In this document: piece by piece, positions 26,835 to 36,083 of the stretch
How the letters are laid out: every line of letters begins with the position of its first letter
How positions within the stretch are numbered: the stretch's first letter is position 1
DNA from: Nitrospira sp. CG24D
Lineage (GTDB): Bacteria > Nitrospirota > Nitrospiria > Nitrospirales > Nitrospiraceae
Reading direction: 5' to 3'
Assembly (NCBI GenBank): GCA_002869855.2
Contig: NEWQ02000015.1
Location: forward strand, 173,696-237,695
Length of the DNA: 64,000 nucleotides
Made by a program: the position numbers and the translations under genes
The notes under the pieces: generated by a model
What the model was told of the DNA's origin: nothing
What the model saw: the letters and a program-made list of their open reading frames with translations, nothing else
The model's database searches: none

Positions 26835-29786
26835 ATGACGCCGCTTGCCGCATCGCTCGAACCCGCCATCACCCGTATTGGAACCCGCCTCTCGCAGCTG
26901 TCCGCCGGACGCGCACCGACCGTCTTCGAAGCGCGCTGGTGGTCGCAGGGCGTGATCAATCTGGCGATGAAAGATCTAGCCTTCAAGGTGCAGTTATTCC
27001 GGTTCATCGATGTGCTCCCTGCCCTGGCGTCGGACCAGGCGGTCGTGAAGCTGGCGGAAGAATATTTCGGCGCGAGGCATGGCCATGTCTTTGGACTGCA
27101 CTGGGGGATGAAGGCTCTTGCCGCGACGAGTCTGGGGGCCGCGATCACGGGCAAATCGATTCGTCATCAAGTCGAGCAGATGGCACGGACGTTCATTGCC
27201 GGAAGATCGGTGGCCGACGCCCTCCCCGTCCTTGCGGGATTGTGGAAGGAGGAGCGGGCCTGGTCCGTTGATCTGTTGGGCGAGGCGACGATCAGCGAGT
27301 TGGAAGCCGACCAGTATCGCGATCGCTGCCTCGCGGCGTTATCAGAACTCGCGCAAGGGGCCGCCCGTTGGCCGTCAGTTCCTCGATTGGAACAGGATCA
27401 TCTCGGATCTCTTCCACGCGTCCAACTCTCGCTGAAGATCTCCGCGCTCACCTCGCGGTTGGACCCCATCGATCCCGACGGGACCTATCGCGCGGTGGCG
27501 GCGCGCTTACGGCCGATCGTGGATCTGGCGGCGGCGACGGCGTGCGGACTGATTTTCGACATGGAGCAGGCCGACAGCAAAGACCTGCTGTTGGACATCT
27601 TTCGACGGCTGTTTACGGAAGAGACCTACCGGTCCTTCGCGCACGCCGGTGTCGCGATGCAGGCCTACCATCGGGAGGCGGAACGCGATATCCATGACTT
27701 GCTCGCATGGGTGGAACGGCGTGGCACGCCGATCACAATCCGCTTGGTGAAGGGAGCCTATTGGGATTCCGACACCGTTCGCTATCATCAGGCGGGATGG
27801 CCGGTGCCGTTGTTCGAACAGAAAGCCGAGACGGATGCGAACTATGAAACGCTGGTTCCTCTGGTCCTCCGGCACCGTGACCTGATTCGTCCGGCCTTCG
27901 GCACTCACAATCTTCGAACCTTAGCCGTGATTGAAGCCGTGGCAGAATCACTCGCTGTTCCGCCGGAGGCACTTGAATACCAGATGATCTTTGGCATGGC
28001 CGAACCCTTCCAGCAAGCGATGGCTGCCCATGGCCGGCGGGTGCGGCTCTATACGCCGGTCGGGCGTCTTCTGCCTGGCATGGCCTATCTCGTCAGGCGC
28101 TTGCTGGAGAACACGTCGAACGAATCTTTCCTGCGCAAAGAATATGTCGAGTCGCAATCATTGAGCACGCTCTTGGCCCCTCCGGTACCGTCGTCTTCGT
28201 CTTCGATGGCTTCTCCTCGTACCTCTGATGATTTTGTGAATGAACCGCATCGCGATTTTTCGAAGGGCGCCAGTCGGGCGGCGATGCAAGAGGCCATCGG
28301 CAAGGTTCGCTCGCAGAAAGGGCACCGCTGGGGATCGCCGCATCGGGAGCTTCGGTTGACCGGACCACTTATGGAGTCACGCAATCCTGCGCACCCCGAT
28401 GAGGTTGTGGCGCTGGTGCCATCCGCCGCCTTTCCAGATGTGGCAGCGGCGGTGGATCTGGCGGTGTCTTCCGCGGCGACCTGGAGCGGTCGGTCTGGAG
28501 CGGAGCGTGTTGCAGTCATGAGGCGTGCGGCGGTCCTCATGCGTGAGCGCCGGAACGAGCTGGCCGCCTGGGAAATCCTCGAAGTCGGCAAGCCCTGGCG
28601 GGAGGCGGATGCGGATGTGGCAGAGGCCATCGACTTTCTCGAATTCTACGCCGGGCACATGGACCGGTTGGCCTCCCCGCTTCAGCTGGGCCATTACCCG
28701 GGGGAGCGCAATCATCGGGTCTATGCGCCGCGGGGTGTGGCGGCGGTGATTGCACCGTGGAACTTCCCTCTCGCGATTCCGGCCGGCATGGTCAGCGCAG
28801 CTCTCGTCACCGGCAACACCGTCCTATTCAAGCCATCGGAACGTTCCCCGCTCATGGGTCGATTGTTCACCGACATCCTTCTTGATGCCGGTGTCCCGTC
28901 CGGTGCATTGATCTGTGTGCCAGGAGGGCCGGAAATCGGTCGGGCGCTGGCCGCGCGTCCGGAGGTATCGACCATTGCGTTCACCGGCTCAAAGGATGTC
29001 GGTCTGCAGTTGATCGCCGGCGCGGCGGCCATGCAGTCCGGCCAGTCTGTGGTGAAGCGGGTGATCGCCGAGATGGGTGGCAAGAATGCGATCATTGTCG
29101 ATGACACGGCGGATCTCGATGAGGCCATAGCGGGCGTTGTGACGTCCTTTACGGGATATGCCGGGCAGAAATGTTCCGCTTGTTCGAGAGCGATCGTGCT
29201 GGAGAGTGTGTATGACCAATTTCTCTCGCGATTGCATGCCGCGGTGATGAGCCTCGTCATCGGCGATCCGCTCGATTCAGGGACGCAAGTAGGTCCGGTG
29301 ATCGATGCCCGAGCGAAGGAACGAATCGAGGCGTTCATCGCGATGGGTCAGCAGGAAGGCCGGCTACTCGTTCGTCGATCGACTGAAGGCCCGGGGCATT
29401 TCGTGGGACCGACCGTGTTTGCCGATGTGCCATCGCGCCATCGTTTGGCGCAGGAGGAAATCTTCGGACCGGTGCTGGCGGTGATGAAGGCGGCGACGGT
29501 GACGGACGCGCTGGAGATGGCCAACTCGACGAATTATGCCCTGACCGGCGGCATCTACTCACGCAGTCCGGTGAATCTGGCGCTGGCGCGCGAACGGTTC
29601 GATGTAGGGAATCTCTATGTGAACCGACCGATCACCGGGGCGTTGGTCAGTCGTCAACCGTTCGGCGGCCACCGGCTTTCCGGAGTCGGCGCAAAGGCGG
29701 GCGGCGACGAGTATCTAGCGCAGTTTATGATTGCCCGGGTTATCAGCGAGAATACATTGCGCCGGGGATTTGAGGCGACGGACTGA
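26835..29786 (+). CDS. putA: bifunctional proline dehydrogenase / pyrroline-5-carboxylate dehydrogenase
   Basis: PutA oxidises proline to glutamate in two steps. The 983-residue protein has the FAD proline-dehydrogenase domain (about residues 70-430; LKISALTSRLDPID, IRLVKGAYWD) and the NAD-dependent aldehyde-dehydrogenase domain (about 470-983), with the catalytic Cys in GQKCSACSRA (about residue 780) and EMGGKNAIIVDD. The N-terminal ribbon-helix-helix DNA-binding domain of E. coli PutA is absent, so it is the enzyme-only, non-autoregulating class. An AGGAG site precedes the ATG. It is divergent from the desaturase gene. Confidence 0.96.
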   Translation: MTPLAASLEPAITRIGTRLSQLSAGRAPTVFEARWWSQGVINLAMKDLAFKVQLFRFIDVLPALASDQAVVKLAEEYFGARHGHVFGLHWGMKALAATSLGAAITGKSIRHQVEQMARTFIAGRSVADALPVLAGLWKEERAWSVDLLGEATISELEADQYRDRCLAALSELAQGAARWPSVPRLEQDHLGSLPRVQLSLKISALTSRLDPIDPDGTYRAVAARLRPIVDLAAATACGLIFDMEQADSKDLLLDIFRRLFTEETYRSFAHAGVAMQAYHREAERDIHDLLAWVERRGTPITIRLVKGAYWDSDTVRYHQAGWPVPLFEQKAETDANYETLVPLVLRHRDLIRPAFGTHNLRTLAVIEAVAESLAVPPEALEYQMIFGMAEPFQQAMAAHGRRVRLYTPVGRLLPGMAYLVRRLLENTSNESFLRKEYVESQSLSTLLAPPVPSSSSSMASPRTSDDFVNEPHRDFSKGASRAAMQEAIGKVRSQKGHRWGSPHRELRLTGPLMESRNPAHPDEVVALVPSAAFPDVAAAVDLAVSSAATWSGRSGAERVAVMRRAAVLMRERRNELAAWEILEVGKPWREADADVAEAIDFLEFYAGHMDRLASPLQLGHYPGERNHRVYAPRGVAAVIAPWNFPLAIPAGMVSAALVTGNTVLFKPSERSPLMGRLFTDILLDAGVPSGALICVPGGPEIGRALAARPEVSTIAFTGSKDVGLQLIAGAAAMQSGQSVVKRVIAEMGGKNAIIVDDTADLDEAIAGVVTSFTGYAGQKCSACSRAIVLESVYDQFLSRLHAAVMSLVIGDPLDSGTQVGPVIDARAKERIEAFIAMGQQEGRLLVRRSTEGPGHFVGPTVFADVPSRHRLAQEEIFGPVLAVMKAATVTDALEMANSTNYALTGGIYSRSPVNLALARERFDVGNLYVNRPITGALVSRQPFGGHRLSGVGAKAGGDEYLAQFMIARVISENTLRRGFEATD

Positions 29787-30578
29787 TCAGCGAGCCGGTG
29801 TAAATTCTTCTAACTCTTCGGTAATCTCAGTCACCATGCCACGATCTTCCTTCGAAGCGGATAATTCCTGCCGCTCCACGTATTTGACCAGCCCGACCCC
29901 TTTGGCAAACCAGGCGGTCATCACATCGGTGCCACGGGCCGGTTTATCTTCACCTGACAGATGGATCTGCATGGTCATGCGGGCTTCCACCTTCACCGCA
30001 TTTGAATAGGTGCCGGCCGGGACGGTGATCGTTTCGCGGCCGACCACACTGGTTGTGCCGACCATATCGACTTTCTCATTCACGCCGTCGCGATCCATAT
30101 CGCTGCCGAAGTCGAGACCGTTCCGATTGAATTGCTGGAACGACGACGGAATGGTTATAGGAAAGCGGACGATTTGATAGGGCACGATCTGTTTTTCCAG
30201 CGGCGTGCCGGGATCGGACCCGTAGTACACCATGCCGACGCTATCGCGGCGGTAGTAGCTGTCGGATTCCCCGTGGTTGCCCGGATTCGTATCATGGAAC
30301 ACGGTGACGGTCACCCCGTTGAGCTTCTTGGTTCCCGTGACTGACGACGTGTTGGCGAAGAACTTATTGTCGATCACCTGTACAGGGCCCTCGGAGATCT
30401 GCCCGCGGTATTGCCAGCGGGTACCGATCTGGTCAGGAAAATAGTCGGCGGATTGGTCGATTTGGGAAGGCTCTTCCGCCGCCAGCGGTGTGATCGCGAA
30501 TGATCCAACGGCGAGCAGCGCGGCGGTCAGCGCGAGTGACGACAAAACGCGGGGCAAGGCTTGGGGAACGTGCGGCAT
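29787..30578 (-). CDS. exported protein with a DxDxDG calcium-loop-like motif
   Basis: The 263-residue product has a signal peptide (ending near PLAAEE) and a mostly beta-rich body beginning with YFPDQIGTRWQYRG, a start seen in several uncharacterised periplasmic proteins. Residues 160-168 read DMDRDGVNE, which fits the EF-hand-like DxDxDG loop and might bind Ca2+. No enzymatic motif is seen. The ATG at 30578 follows AGGAGG, so the 53 residues before it in the longer frame are excluded. It converges directly on putA, the stops being adjacent. Confidence 0.75.
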   Translation of the reverse strand: MPHVPQALPRVLSSLALTAALLAVGSFAITPLAAEEPSQIDQSADYFPDQIGTRWQYRGQISEGPVQVIDNKFFANTSSVTGTKKLNGVTVTVFHDTNPGNHGESDSYYRRDSVGMVYYGSDPGTPLEKQIVPYQIVRFPITIPSSFQQFNRNGLDFGSDMDRDGVNEKVDMVGTTSVVGRETITVPAGTYSNAVKVEARMTMQIHLSGEDKPARGTDVMTAWFAKGVGLVKYVERQELSASKEDRGMVTEITEELEEFTPAR

Positions 30579-30659
30579 CAGAATCCTCCTCTGTTGGAAT
30601 GACCGTACCATAGGCGTTGAGGAGGCAGCAAGGCATGGGCTGATGCGGATTCCGCAGGC

Positions 30660-30688
30660 TTGCGTTGTCGAATGGCTGTCGACATAAT
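30660..30688 (+). promoter_or_regulatory. candidate promoter of the SDR-bioD unit
   Basis: TTGCGT (30660-30665), 17 bases, then CATAAT (30683-30688). The first SDR ATG is nine bases further on, which leaves a leader of zero to three bases and no ribosome site. Confidence 0.4.
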
Positions 30689-30697
30689 CCCCCCGCA

Positions 30698-31471
30698 ATG
30701 GCTTCTCCAAGGCGAACCGGATCATCGAAACAGTCATTGACGCGAAAACCTGGCCGGCGTTCGGTCTTGGTGACCGGAGCGTCAGGCGGCATCGGGCGTG
30801 CGATCTGCCGTGCCTTTGCGGCAGCCGGCTGGTACGTCGGCGTGCACTATTATCGACACAAGGTGGAAGCTGCGAAGACCTTGCGCGCAGTCCGTGTCAC
30901 CGGTGGAACCGGCGGTCTTTATCAAGCTGATGTGCGTGAGTCTGAGTCTGTCGGGAGAATGATCGATGCATTTATCAAGAAGGCGTCGAAGCCGACTGCG
31001 TTCATCTGCAATGCCGGGATTGCGGCAAGTAGTCTGGTGCTACGGCAACGGGACGATGAATGGACGAGTATCATTCAAACGAATCTGACCGGCACCTTTC
31101 ATTGTCTCCAGGCGATGGTCCCTCCCCTTATCACCCAAGGGGGTGGATCGATTGTCGTGGTTGGCTCGCATGCGGGATGTCATGGATCAACCGGACAAGC
31201 TGCGTACGCTTCGTCGAAGGCCGGCTTGATGGGATTAGTGAAGACAGCCGCACAGGAATGGGGGCCGGAGAATGTGCGAGTGAATCTGGTTTTGCCAGGG
31301 TGGCATCAGACCGGCCTCTCCGAGGCTGCGATGCCCGATGATCATCGCTGGCCTGACCATGCACTCCGCCGTCCCCCGGCCATTGAGGAAGTTGCGAGGA
31401 CGATCGTGCATATGGCGCAGCTCAATGATATGTCGGGCCAGGTCTGGAACTGCGACAGCCGCGACTTGTGA
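30698..31471 (+). CDS. FabG-like short-chain dehydrogenase/reductase
   Basis: The 257-residue protein is a classical SDR: TGASGGIGRA near residue 26, CNAGIAAS, and the catalytic YASSK (GQAAYASSKAG). This is the 3-oxoacyl-ACP reductase (FabG) type, though the substrate cannot be read from sequence. bioD follows after 25 bases, suggesting a part in building the biotin pimeloyl chain or simply shared transcription. The ATG at 30698 is chosen because a CATAAT box lies nine bases upstream; the TTG at 30665 falls within the presumed promoter. Confidence 0.85.
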   Translation: MASPRRTGSSKQSLTRKPGRRSVLVTGASGGIGRAICRAFAAAGWYVGVHYYRHKVEAAKTLRAVRVTGGTGGLYQADVRESESVGRMIDAFIKKASKPTAFICNAGIAASSLVLRQRDDEWTSIIQTNLTGTFHCLQAMVPPLITQGGGSIVVVGSHAGCHGSTGQAAYASSKAGLMGLVKTAAQEWGPENVRVNLVLPGWHQTGLSEAAMPDDHRWPDHALRRPPAIEEVARTIVHMAQLNDMSGQVWNCDSRDL

Positions 31472-31496
31472 GAAAAAAGTAGATAGCAAATGGCTT

Positions 31497-32240
31497 ATGG
31501 CGAATAGCGTGAAGCTCGGGATGTTCATCACTGGGACTGATACAGCAGTCGGTAAGACGCTGGTGACTGCGGTTCTTGCTCGGAGCTTGAAAGGACTAGG
31601 TCTCGATGTCGGCGTGATGAAGCCGGTCGAAACCGGCGTGGTGAAGGGCCGATCCTCCGATGCAGTTCGACTCACACATGCGGCGCAGGTGTCGGATTCA
31701 CCCGATCTTGTCTGTCCCTATGCCTTCCGCCTTCCTGTCGCACCGTTGGATGCAGCGAGGACTGAACGACAAACCATCAAGATATCGACCATCATGAAGG
31801 CCTATCGTGCGCTACAAGCACAGCACGATCTACTGTTGGTTGAGGGCGCGGGCGGTGTGCATGTGCCGATCACTCCAATGATCGATGTGCTGGATCTGAT
31901 CGAGAAGCTGAAGGCTCCTGTGTTGGTTGTCGGGCGAGCCGGACTTGGCGGAGTGAATCACGCAATGCTTACGCTCAATGTGTTACGCGAGCGCAAGATT
32001 CCGATCCTTGCGCTGGTGCTCAACCAGACAGTTCCGGCGAAGACCGCTGTGGCACGACGGCAGGAACGTTCAACGGTGGAATTGCTGCGGGAGTCTGCCG
32101 GGGTGCCGGTGATCGGACCACTCCCCTACATGGCTGGCGTTGATGCGCGAGTTGAACGGGCTGTCGAAACAATGGCCGCGAACAGCGAGATGAAGAAGCT
32201 TACGAAGCTGGTGCTGGCATCTGCGCGAGGAAGTCACTGA
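31497..32240 (+). CDS. bioD: dethiobiotin synthetase
   Basis: BioD closes the ureido ring of dethiobiotin from diaminopelargonic acid, CO2 and ATP. The 247-residue protein has the P-loop GTDTAVGKT near residue 12, MKPVETG, and VEGAGGVHVPI, all diagnostic. The start is uncertain (ATG at 31497 without a clear ribosome site, or a GTG at 31509). It follows an SDR gene by 25 bases. Its 3' end overlaps convergent thiE by 41 bases. Biotin is needed by accB in this window. Confidence 0.94.
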   Translation: MANSVKLGMFITGTDTAVGKTLVTAVLARSLKGLGLDVGVMKPVETGVVKGRSSDAVRLTHAAQVSDSPDLVCPYAFRLPVAPLDAARTERQTIKISTIMKAYRALQAQHDLLLVEGAGGVHVPITPMIDVLDLIEKLKAPVLVVGRAGLGGVNHAMLTLNVLRERKIPILALVLNQTVPAKTAVARRQERSTVELLRESAGVPVIGPLPYMAGVDARVERAVETMAANSEMKKLTKLVLASARGSH

Positions 32241-32850
32241 CCGTCTGTGTGATATCCGGGGCTTTGAGAATGGCCGAGATAACGGCGACTCCGTTGGCTC
32301 CCGCCTTCATCACCTCCCCGACGTTCTCCACTGTAATCCCACCGATGGCAAAGACCGGCAACCATGTGAGTGCGCGAATCGCCCGAAGGCCTTCAATGCC
32401 GACCACGGGATCGTGATCCTGTTTTGAACCAGGCTTAAAGATCGGACCAAATCCAAGGTAATCCGGCTTACCCGCACTTGCTTCCCGTACCTGATCGGGA
32501 TTGTGGGTCGAGATGCCGATCAGCTTGGCCGGTCCCATCACCTTCCGTGCGAGATCCAGCGGTAGATCCCCCTGCCCCAGATGCACTCCGTCCGCATCAA
32601 CAGCCAATGCCAGATCGCAGCGATCATTCACAATGAACAAGAGGCCCAATTCTGCTGCAAGCTTTCTGAGTGGTAGTGCCTCTGTATAGGCATCCTTCAT
32701 CGAGGCGGTTTTGTTGCGGTACTGAACGATCCGTACCCCGGCTCTAGCAGATTGAGTCAGAGCGTCACCCAACGACCTATCCGGTGAGACTGATGGATCG
32801 AGGATGAGGTAAAGATCTGATAGCGGATGACGGCTATGTGAGGTTGTCAT
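32200..32850 (-). CDS. thiE: thiamine-phosphate synthase
   Basis: ThiE joins the pyrimidine and thiazole phosphates to give thiamine phosphate. The 216-residue TIM-barrel protein has VQYRNKTASMKDAY, FIVNDRCDLALAVDADGVHLGQGDLP, GISTHN and FAIGGI, all characteristic. The ATG at 32850 is preceded at eight bases by TAAAAT and lacks a ribosome site, so it may be leaderless. No TPP riboswitch is visible in the 80-base gap upstream. It converges on bioD with a 41-base overlap. Confidence 0.93.
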   Translation of the reverse strand: MTTSHSRHPLSDLYLILDPSVSPDRSLGDALTQSARAGVRIVQYRNKTASMKDAYTEALPLRKLAAELGLLFIVNDRCDLALAVDADGVHLGQGDLPLDLARKVMGPAKLIGISTHNPDQVREASAGKPDYLGFGPIFKPGSKQDHDPVVGIEGLRAIRALTWLPVFAIGGITVENVGEVMKAGANGVAVISAILKAPDITQTVSDFLAQMPAPAS

Positions 32851-32930
32851 TGGATTGTATTTTAGGCGGAACCGTATGAAGGATTCCAGGAGCCTCATCC
32901 ACGTAGATGGCCTGATGAATGGATTAAGTC

Positions 32931-34271
32931 TTAACTGGCAAGGAACCGTTCAAGGAACGTCGTGGAGACGTGGCCTTTTTGGAAGTCGGGGTCGTCGAGG
33001 ATGCGGCGGTGGAGTGGGATGGTAGTCTTGATGCCTTCGATGACGAATTCATCGAGGGCGCGGCGCATGCGGGCCATGCATTCCTGCCGGTCGCGGCCGT
33101 GGGTAATCAGTTTGGCGATCATCGAGTCGTAGTGGGGAGACACCACCGCGCCTGATTCCATCACGGAATCGACGCGCACGCCGAATCCGCCTGGCGGGCT
33201 GTACTTGGTGATGGTGCCAGGCGATGGCGTGAATTTCTCCGGATCTTCGGCGTTGATCCGGCATTCCATACTGTGGCCGTTCATGACGACATCTTGTTGC
33301 CGGAGCGTCAAGGGAAGCCCGGCGGCCAGGCGGATCTGCTCCTTGATCAAATCGACACCGGTCACCATTTCGGTGATCGGATGCTCGACCTGAATGCGGG
33401 TGTTCACTTCCATGAAGAAGAAATTGCGATCTTTGTCGAGGAGAAATTCCACGGTGCCGACATTCCGGTAATGCGCAGCCTTGACGGCTTCAACTGCCAC
33501 ACGACCGATTTCTTTCCGCAACTTTTCATCGATCGCCGGTGACGGGGTTTCTTCCAGCAACTTCTGGTGCCGTCTTTGGATGGAGCAATCCCGTTCGCCC
33601 AGGTGGATGACATGGCCCCGGTGATCGGCCATGACCTGCACCTCGATATGGCGGGGTTCGAGGAAGTACCGTTCCAGATAAACGCTTTCGTTGCCGAACG
33701 TCGATTTGGCTTCCGCCTGGGCGGCTTGAAACGCGCGGGCCAGGTCTTCGGCTTTGTTGACGACGCGCATGCCGCGCCCGCCGCCGCCGGCCGTGGCCTT
33801 GATGATGACGGGGAAGCCGATTTTCTGTGCGGCCTGTAACGCCTCTTCCTCGCTCCGGAGTTCTCCCGGGCTTCCGGGTGTGACCGGAAGGCCGCGCTTC
33901 ATCACAATTTCGCGAGCCTTGGCTTTGTCGCCGAGCATGGCGATGTTCTCGGAGGACGGGCCGATAAATTTGATGCCGATGGATTCGCAGACTTCGGCGA
34001 AGTGGGCGTTCTCGGAGAGGAAGCCGTAGCCGGGATGAATGGCGTCGGCGCCGGAAATTTCCGCCGCGCTCAGGACGTTGGGAATATTGCGATAGCTCAG
34101 GGCTGCTTCGGCCGGGCCCACGCAGACCTTTTCATCGGCGGCGCGGACATGCAGACTGGCGGCGTCGGCCTCCGAATGGATGGCGACGGTCTTGATGCCG
34201 AGCTCTTTACAGGCGCGGATGACCCGGAGGGCGATCTCTCCACGATTCGCAATCAGGACTTTCTTGAACAC
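32931..34271 (-). CDS. accC: acetyl-CoA carboxylase biotin carboxylase subunit
   Basis: AccC carboxylates the biotin on BCCP with ATP and bicarbonate, the first half of malonyl-CoA formation. The 446-residue ATP-grasp protein has [18 protein letters not shown], the Gly-rich GGGGRGMR lid, [19 protein letters not shown] and [13 protein letters not shown]. The start is GTG at 34271 with CGGAG upstream. It follows accB by 32 bases in the operon efp-accB-accC. accA and accD are not in the window. Confidence 0.97.
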   Translation of the reverse strand: MFKKVLIANRGEIALRVIRACKELGIKTVAIHSEADAASLHVRAADEKVCVGPAEAALSYRNIPNVLSAAEISGADAIHPGYGFLSENAHFAEVCESIGIKFIGPSSENIAMLGDKAKAREIVMKRGLPVTPGSPGELRSEEEALQAAQKIGFPVIIKATAGGGGRGMRVVNKAEDLARAFQAAQAEAKSTFGNESVYLERYFLEPRHIEVQVMADHRGHVIHLGERDCSIQRRHQKLLEETPSPAIDEKLRKEIGRVAVEAVKAAHYRNVGTVEFLLDKDRNFFFMEVNTRIQVEHPITEMVTGVDLIKEQIRLAAGLPLTLRQQDVVMNGHSMECRINAEDPEKFTPSPGTITKYSPPGGFGVRVDSVMESGAVVSPHYDSMIAKLITHGRDRQECMARMRRALDEFVIEGIKTTIPLHRRILDDPDFQKGHVSTTFLERFLAS

Positions 34272-34303
34272 GCAGTCACTCCGAGGTGTATCGATGGGGC
34301 GGA

Positions 34304-34876
34304 CTATTGGGTCGCTTTGGGATCGATCAGGAACAGCGCCTGTCCGTATTCGACGGACTTCGTGCTCTCCGCCAGGATCTTCACGATACGCCCGTCGGTT
34401 TCAGATTCGATTTCGTTCATGAGCTTCATGGCTTCGACGATGCAGAGCACCTGGCCCTTTTTCACATAGTCCCCGTCTTCCACGTAGGGATCGGCGTCGG
34501 GCGATGGCGACCGATAGAAGGTGCCGACGATCGGCGAAGTGATGGTGACAAGCCCCGCCATTTCCTCCGCCGAGGGACCGGCGGACGATGCGGGCTGGTT
34601 GCCGGATTGTGTCGACGCCGGCGCCGCTTCCTGCACCGAGGTGGTGACGGTCTTCATGCCGACTTCATGCCGCACGCGAATACGGACGCCCTGCCGTTCG
34701 AGTTCCAACTCGGTCAGATTATTCCGGCGGAGCAGATCGATCAGGTCCTGGATCTGCTTGGTCTGCGTGCCGGTCAAGATGGTGTCGGCCTGCCCCTGGG
34801 CTCCGGGAAAGGCGTGAGGCAGCACGATCGGGCGAGGCTGTTTGGTCTTCGGACGAGCCGGTTTCCGCTTACTCAC
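34304..34876 (-). CDS. accB: biotin carboxyl carrier protein of acetyl-CoA carboxylase
   Basis: The 190-residue protein ends in a biotinyl domain with the biotin-accepting Lys151 in [10 protein letters not shown]. It has an Ala/Gly/Ser/Pro-rich linker (about residues 76-105) and, unusually, a Lys/Arg-rich N-terminal stretch ([14 protein letters not shown]) before the conserved [17 protein letters not shown]. The start is GTG at 34876, which overlaps the efp stop (GTGA), so EF-P and AccB are translationally coupled. This efp-accB-accC order recurs in many bacteria. Confidence 0.96.
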   Translation of the reverse strand: MSKRKPARPKTKQPRPIVLPHAFPGAQGQADTILTGTQTKQIQDLIDLLRRNNLTELELERQGVRIRVRHEVGMKTVTTSVQEAAPASTQSGNQPASSAGPSAEEMAGLVTITSPIVGTFYRSPSPDADPYVEDGDYVKKGQVLCIVEAMKLMNEIESETDGRIVKILAESTKSVEYGQALFLIDPKATQ

Positions 34877-35433
34877 CTGACGCGCTCCACGTAAGATCTG
34901 GTGCGGGTGTCGATCTTAATCACGGTGCCTACCTCCAGATAGAGGGGAACTTTGATGATCGCGCCGGTTTCGACCGTGGCGGGTTTGGTGCCGCCTGAGG
35001 CGGTGTCCCCGCGCACGCCCGGATCGGCGTCCACGACTTTGAGCTCGATAAAATTAGGGAGTTCGACATCGATCGGTCGATGCTCGTAGACGAGAATCTT
35101 CACGATCATGTTCTCCTTGATCAGATCCGCATTCTCCCCCAACGTCTTCTTGGCAAACGTCAGCTGTTCGTAGCTTTCGTTGTCCATGAAGGTGTAGTCG
35201 TCGTCGGTGGCGTAGAGGAATTGCATTTCCCGTTCATCGAGTTTCGGCTCTTCAAAGCGCTCGCCGGATCGGAACGTACGGTCGAGTAAGTTGCCGGTGA
35301 GATAGCTCTTCAATTTGGTCCGGACGAAGGCGCCGCCTTTGCCTGGTTTCACATGCTGAAACTCGACGATGTAAAAGGGGTCGCCTTCGACCATGAGGCG
35401 AACGCCATTGCGAAAATCAACTGTCGAAATCAC
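34873..35433 (-). CDS. efp: translation elongation factor P
   Basis: EF-P relieves ribosome stalling at consecutive prolines. The 186-residue length and three-barrel layout fit. The tip loop reads KPGKGGAF, with the modifiable Lys near residue 32. Lys at this position is compatible with EpmA-type lysylation, but no epm gene is visible here. Poly-Pro-containing proteins in this window (for example the 331-residue secreted protein) are the kind of clients EF-P serves. It is coupled to accB downstream. Confidence 0.97.
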   Translation of the reverse strand: MISTVDFRNGVRLMVEGDPFYIVEFQHVKPGKGGAFVRTKLKSYLTGNLLDRTFRSGERFEEPKLDEREMQFLYATDDDYTFMDNESYEQLTFAKKTLGENADLIKENMIVKILVYEHRPIDVELPNFIELKVVDADPGVRGDTASGGTKPATVETGAIIKVPLYLEVGTVIKIDTRTRSYVERVR

Positions 35434-35477
35434 TGCAGACTCCCTTCATCCTCACACGGTGATTCAATGCGTGGTGC

Positions 35478-35978
35478 TCATGCTTTTCGTCGGCGGGTTC
35501 GGCGGACGGGTGTTGATGCGGCCCCGCCTGTTTTGGCGCCCTGCTCCAGGAGATGTTCAAGGAGCCCTTGGAGGGCGAGGAGATAGCCGGCTGGTCCGAA
35601 GCCGGAGAGTTGCGCCATCGCCACTCCTGCAATGTAGGAATGATGCCGGAATGCTTCACGCTGGTAGATATTGGAGAGATGCACCTCCACGGTCGGCAGG
35701 GCGACGGCGGCCAGGGCATCACGAATGGCCACGCTGGTATGGGTGTAGGCCGCCGGATTGATGATGATTCCGTGATAACCCGTCCGCGCTTCCTGGATCC
35801 AGGTGACCAACTCCCCTTCCATGTTCGATTGGCGGGTATCGACTGCAATGTTCAAGCTCTCCGCTGTCTGGGCAATGGCGGCATCAATTTCGTCGAGCGT
35901 GGTCGTGCCGTAAATGGATTGTTCCCTGGTCCCGAGCAGGTTGAGATTAGGCCCATGTAGCACAAGGATTCGAACCAT
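35478..35978 (-). CDS. aroQ: type II 3-dehydroquinate dehydratase
   Basis: AroQ dehydrates 3-dehydroquinate to 3-dehydroshikimate in the shikimate pathway. The 166-residue protein shows HGPNLNLLGTRE, the catalytic Tyr in SIYG, NPAAYTHTS and EVHLSNIYQREAFRHHSYI. It is about 20 residues longer than usual because of a C-terminal extension ending RRTRRRKA. It lies 44 bases upstream of efp and is probably in the same transcript. Confidence 0.96.
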   Translation of the reverse strand: MVRILVLHGPNLNLLGTREQSIYGTTTLDEIDAAIAQTAESLNIAVDTRQSNMEGELVTWIQEARTGYHGIIINPAAYTHTSVAIRDALAAVALPTVEVHLSNIYQREAFRHHSYIAGVAMAQLSGFGPAGYLLALQGLLEHLLEQGAKTGGAASTPVRRTRRRKA

Positions 35979-36083
35979 CTCAGGTACGCACGGCCTCCGA
36001 AGTCACGAAAAAGATTGAGCGCACGAACAAGGTGCACAGCGGCGGCATTCTAGCAGCCCTGTCGGAGAGGGTCAAACCTTTGG

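Noticed and set aside
32851-32930. possible TPP riboswitch upstream of thiE
   Set aside because: The gap is only 80 bases and the conserved CTGAGA and ACCTGA core elements are absent.
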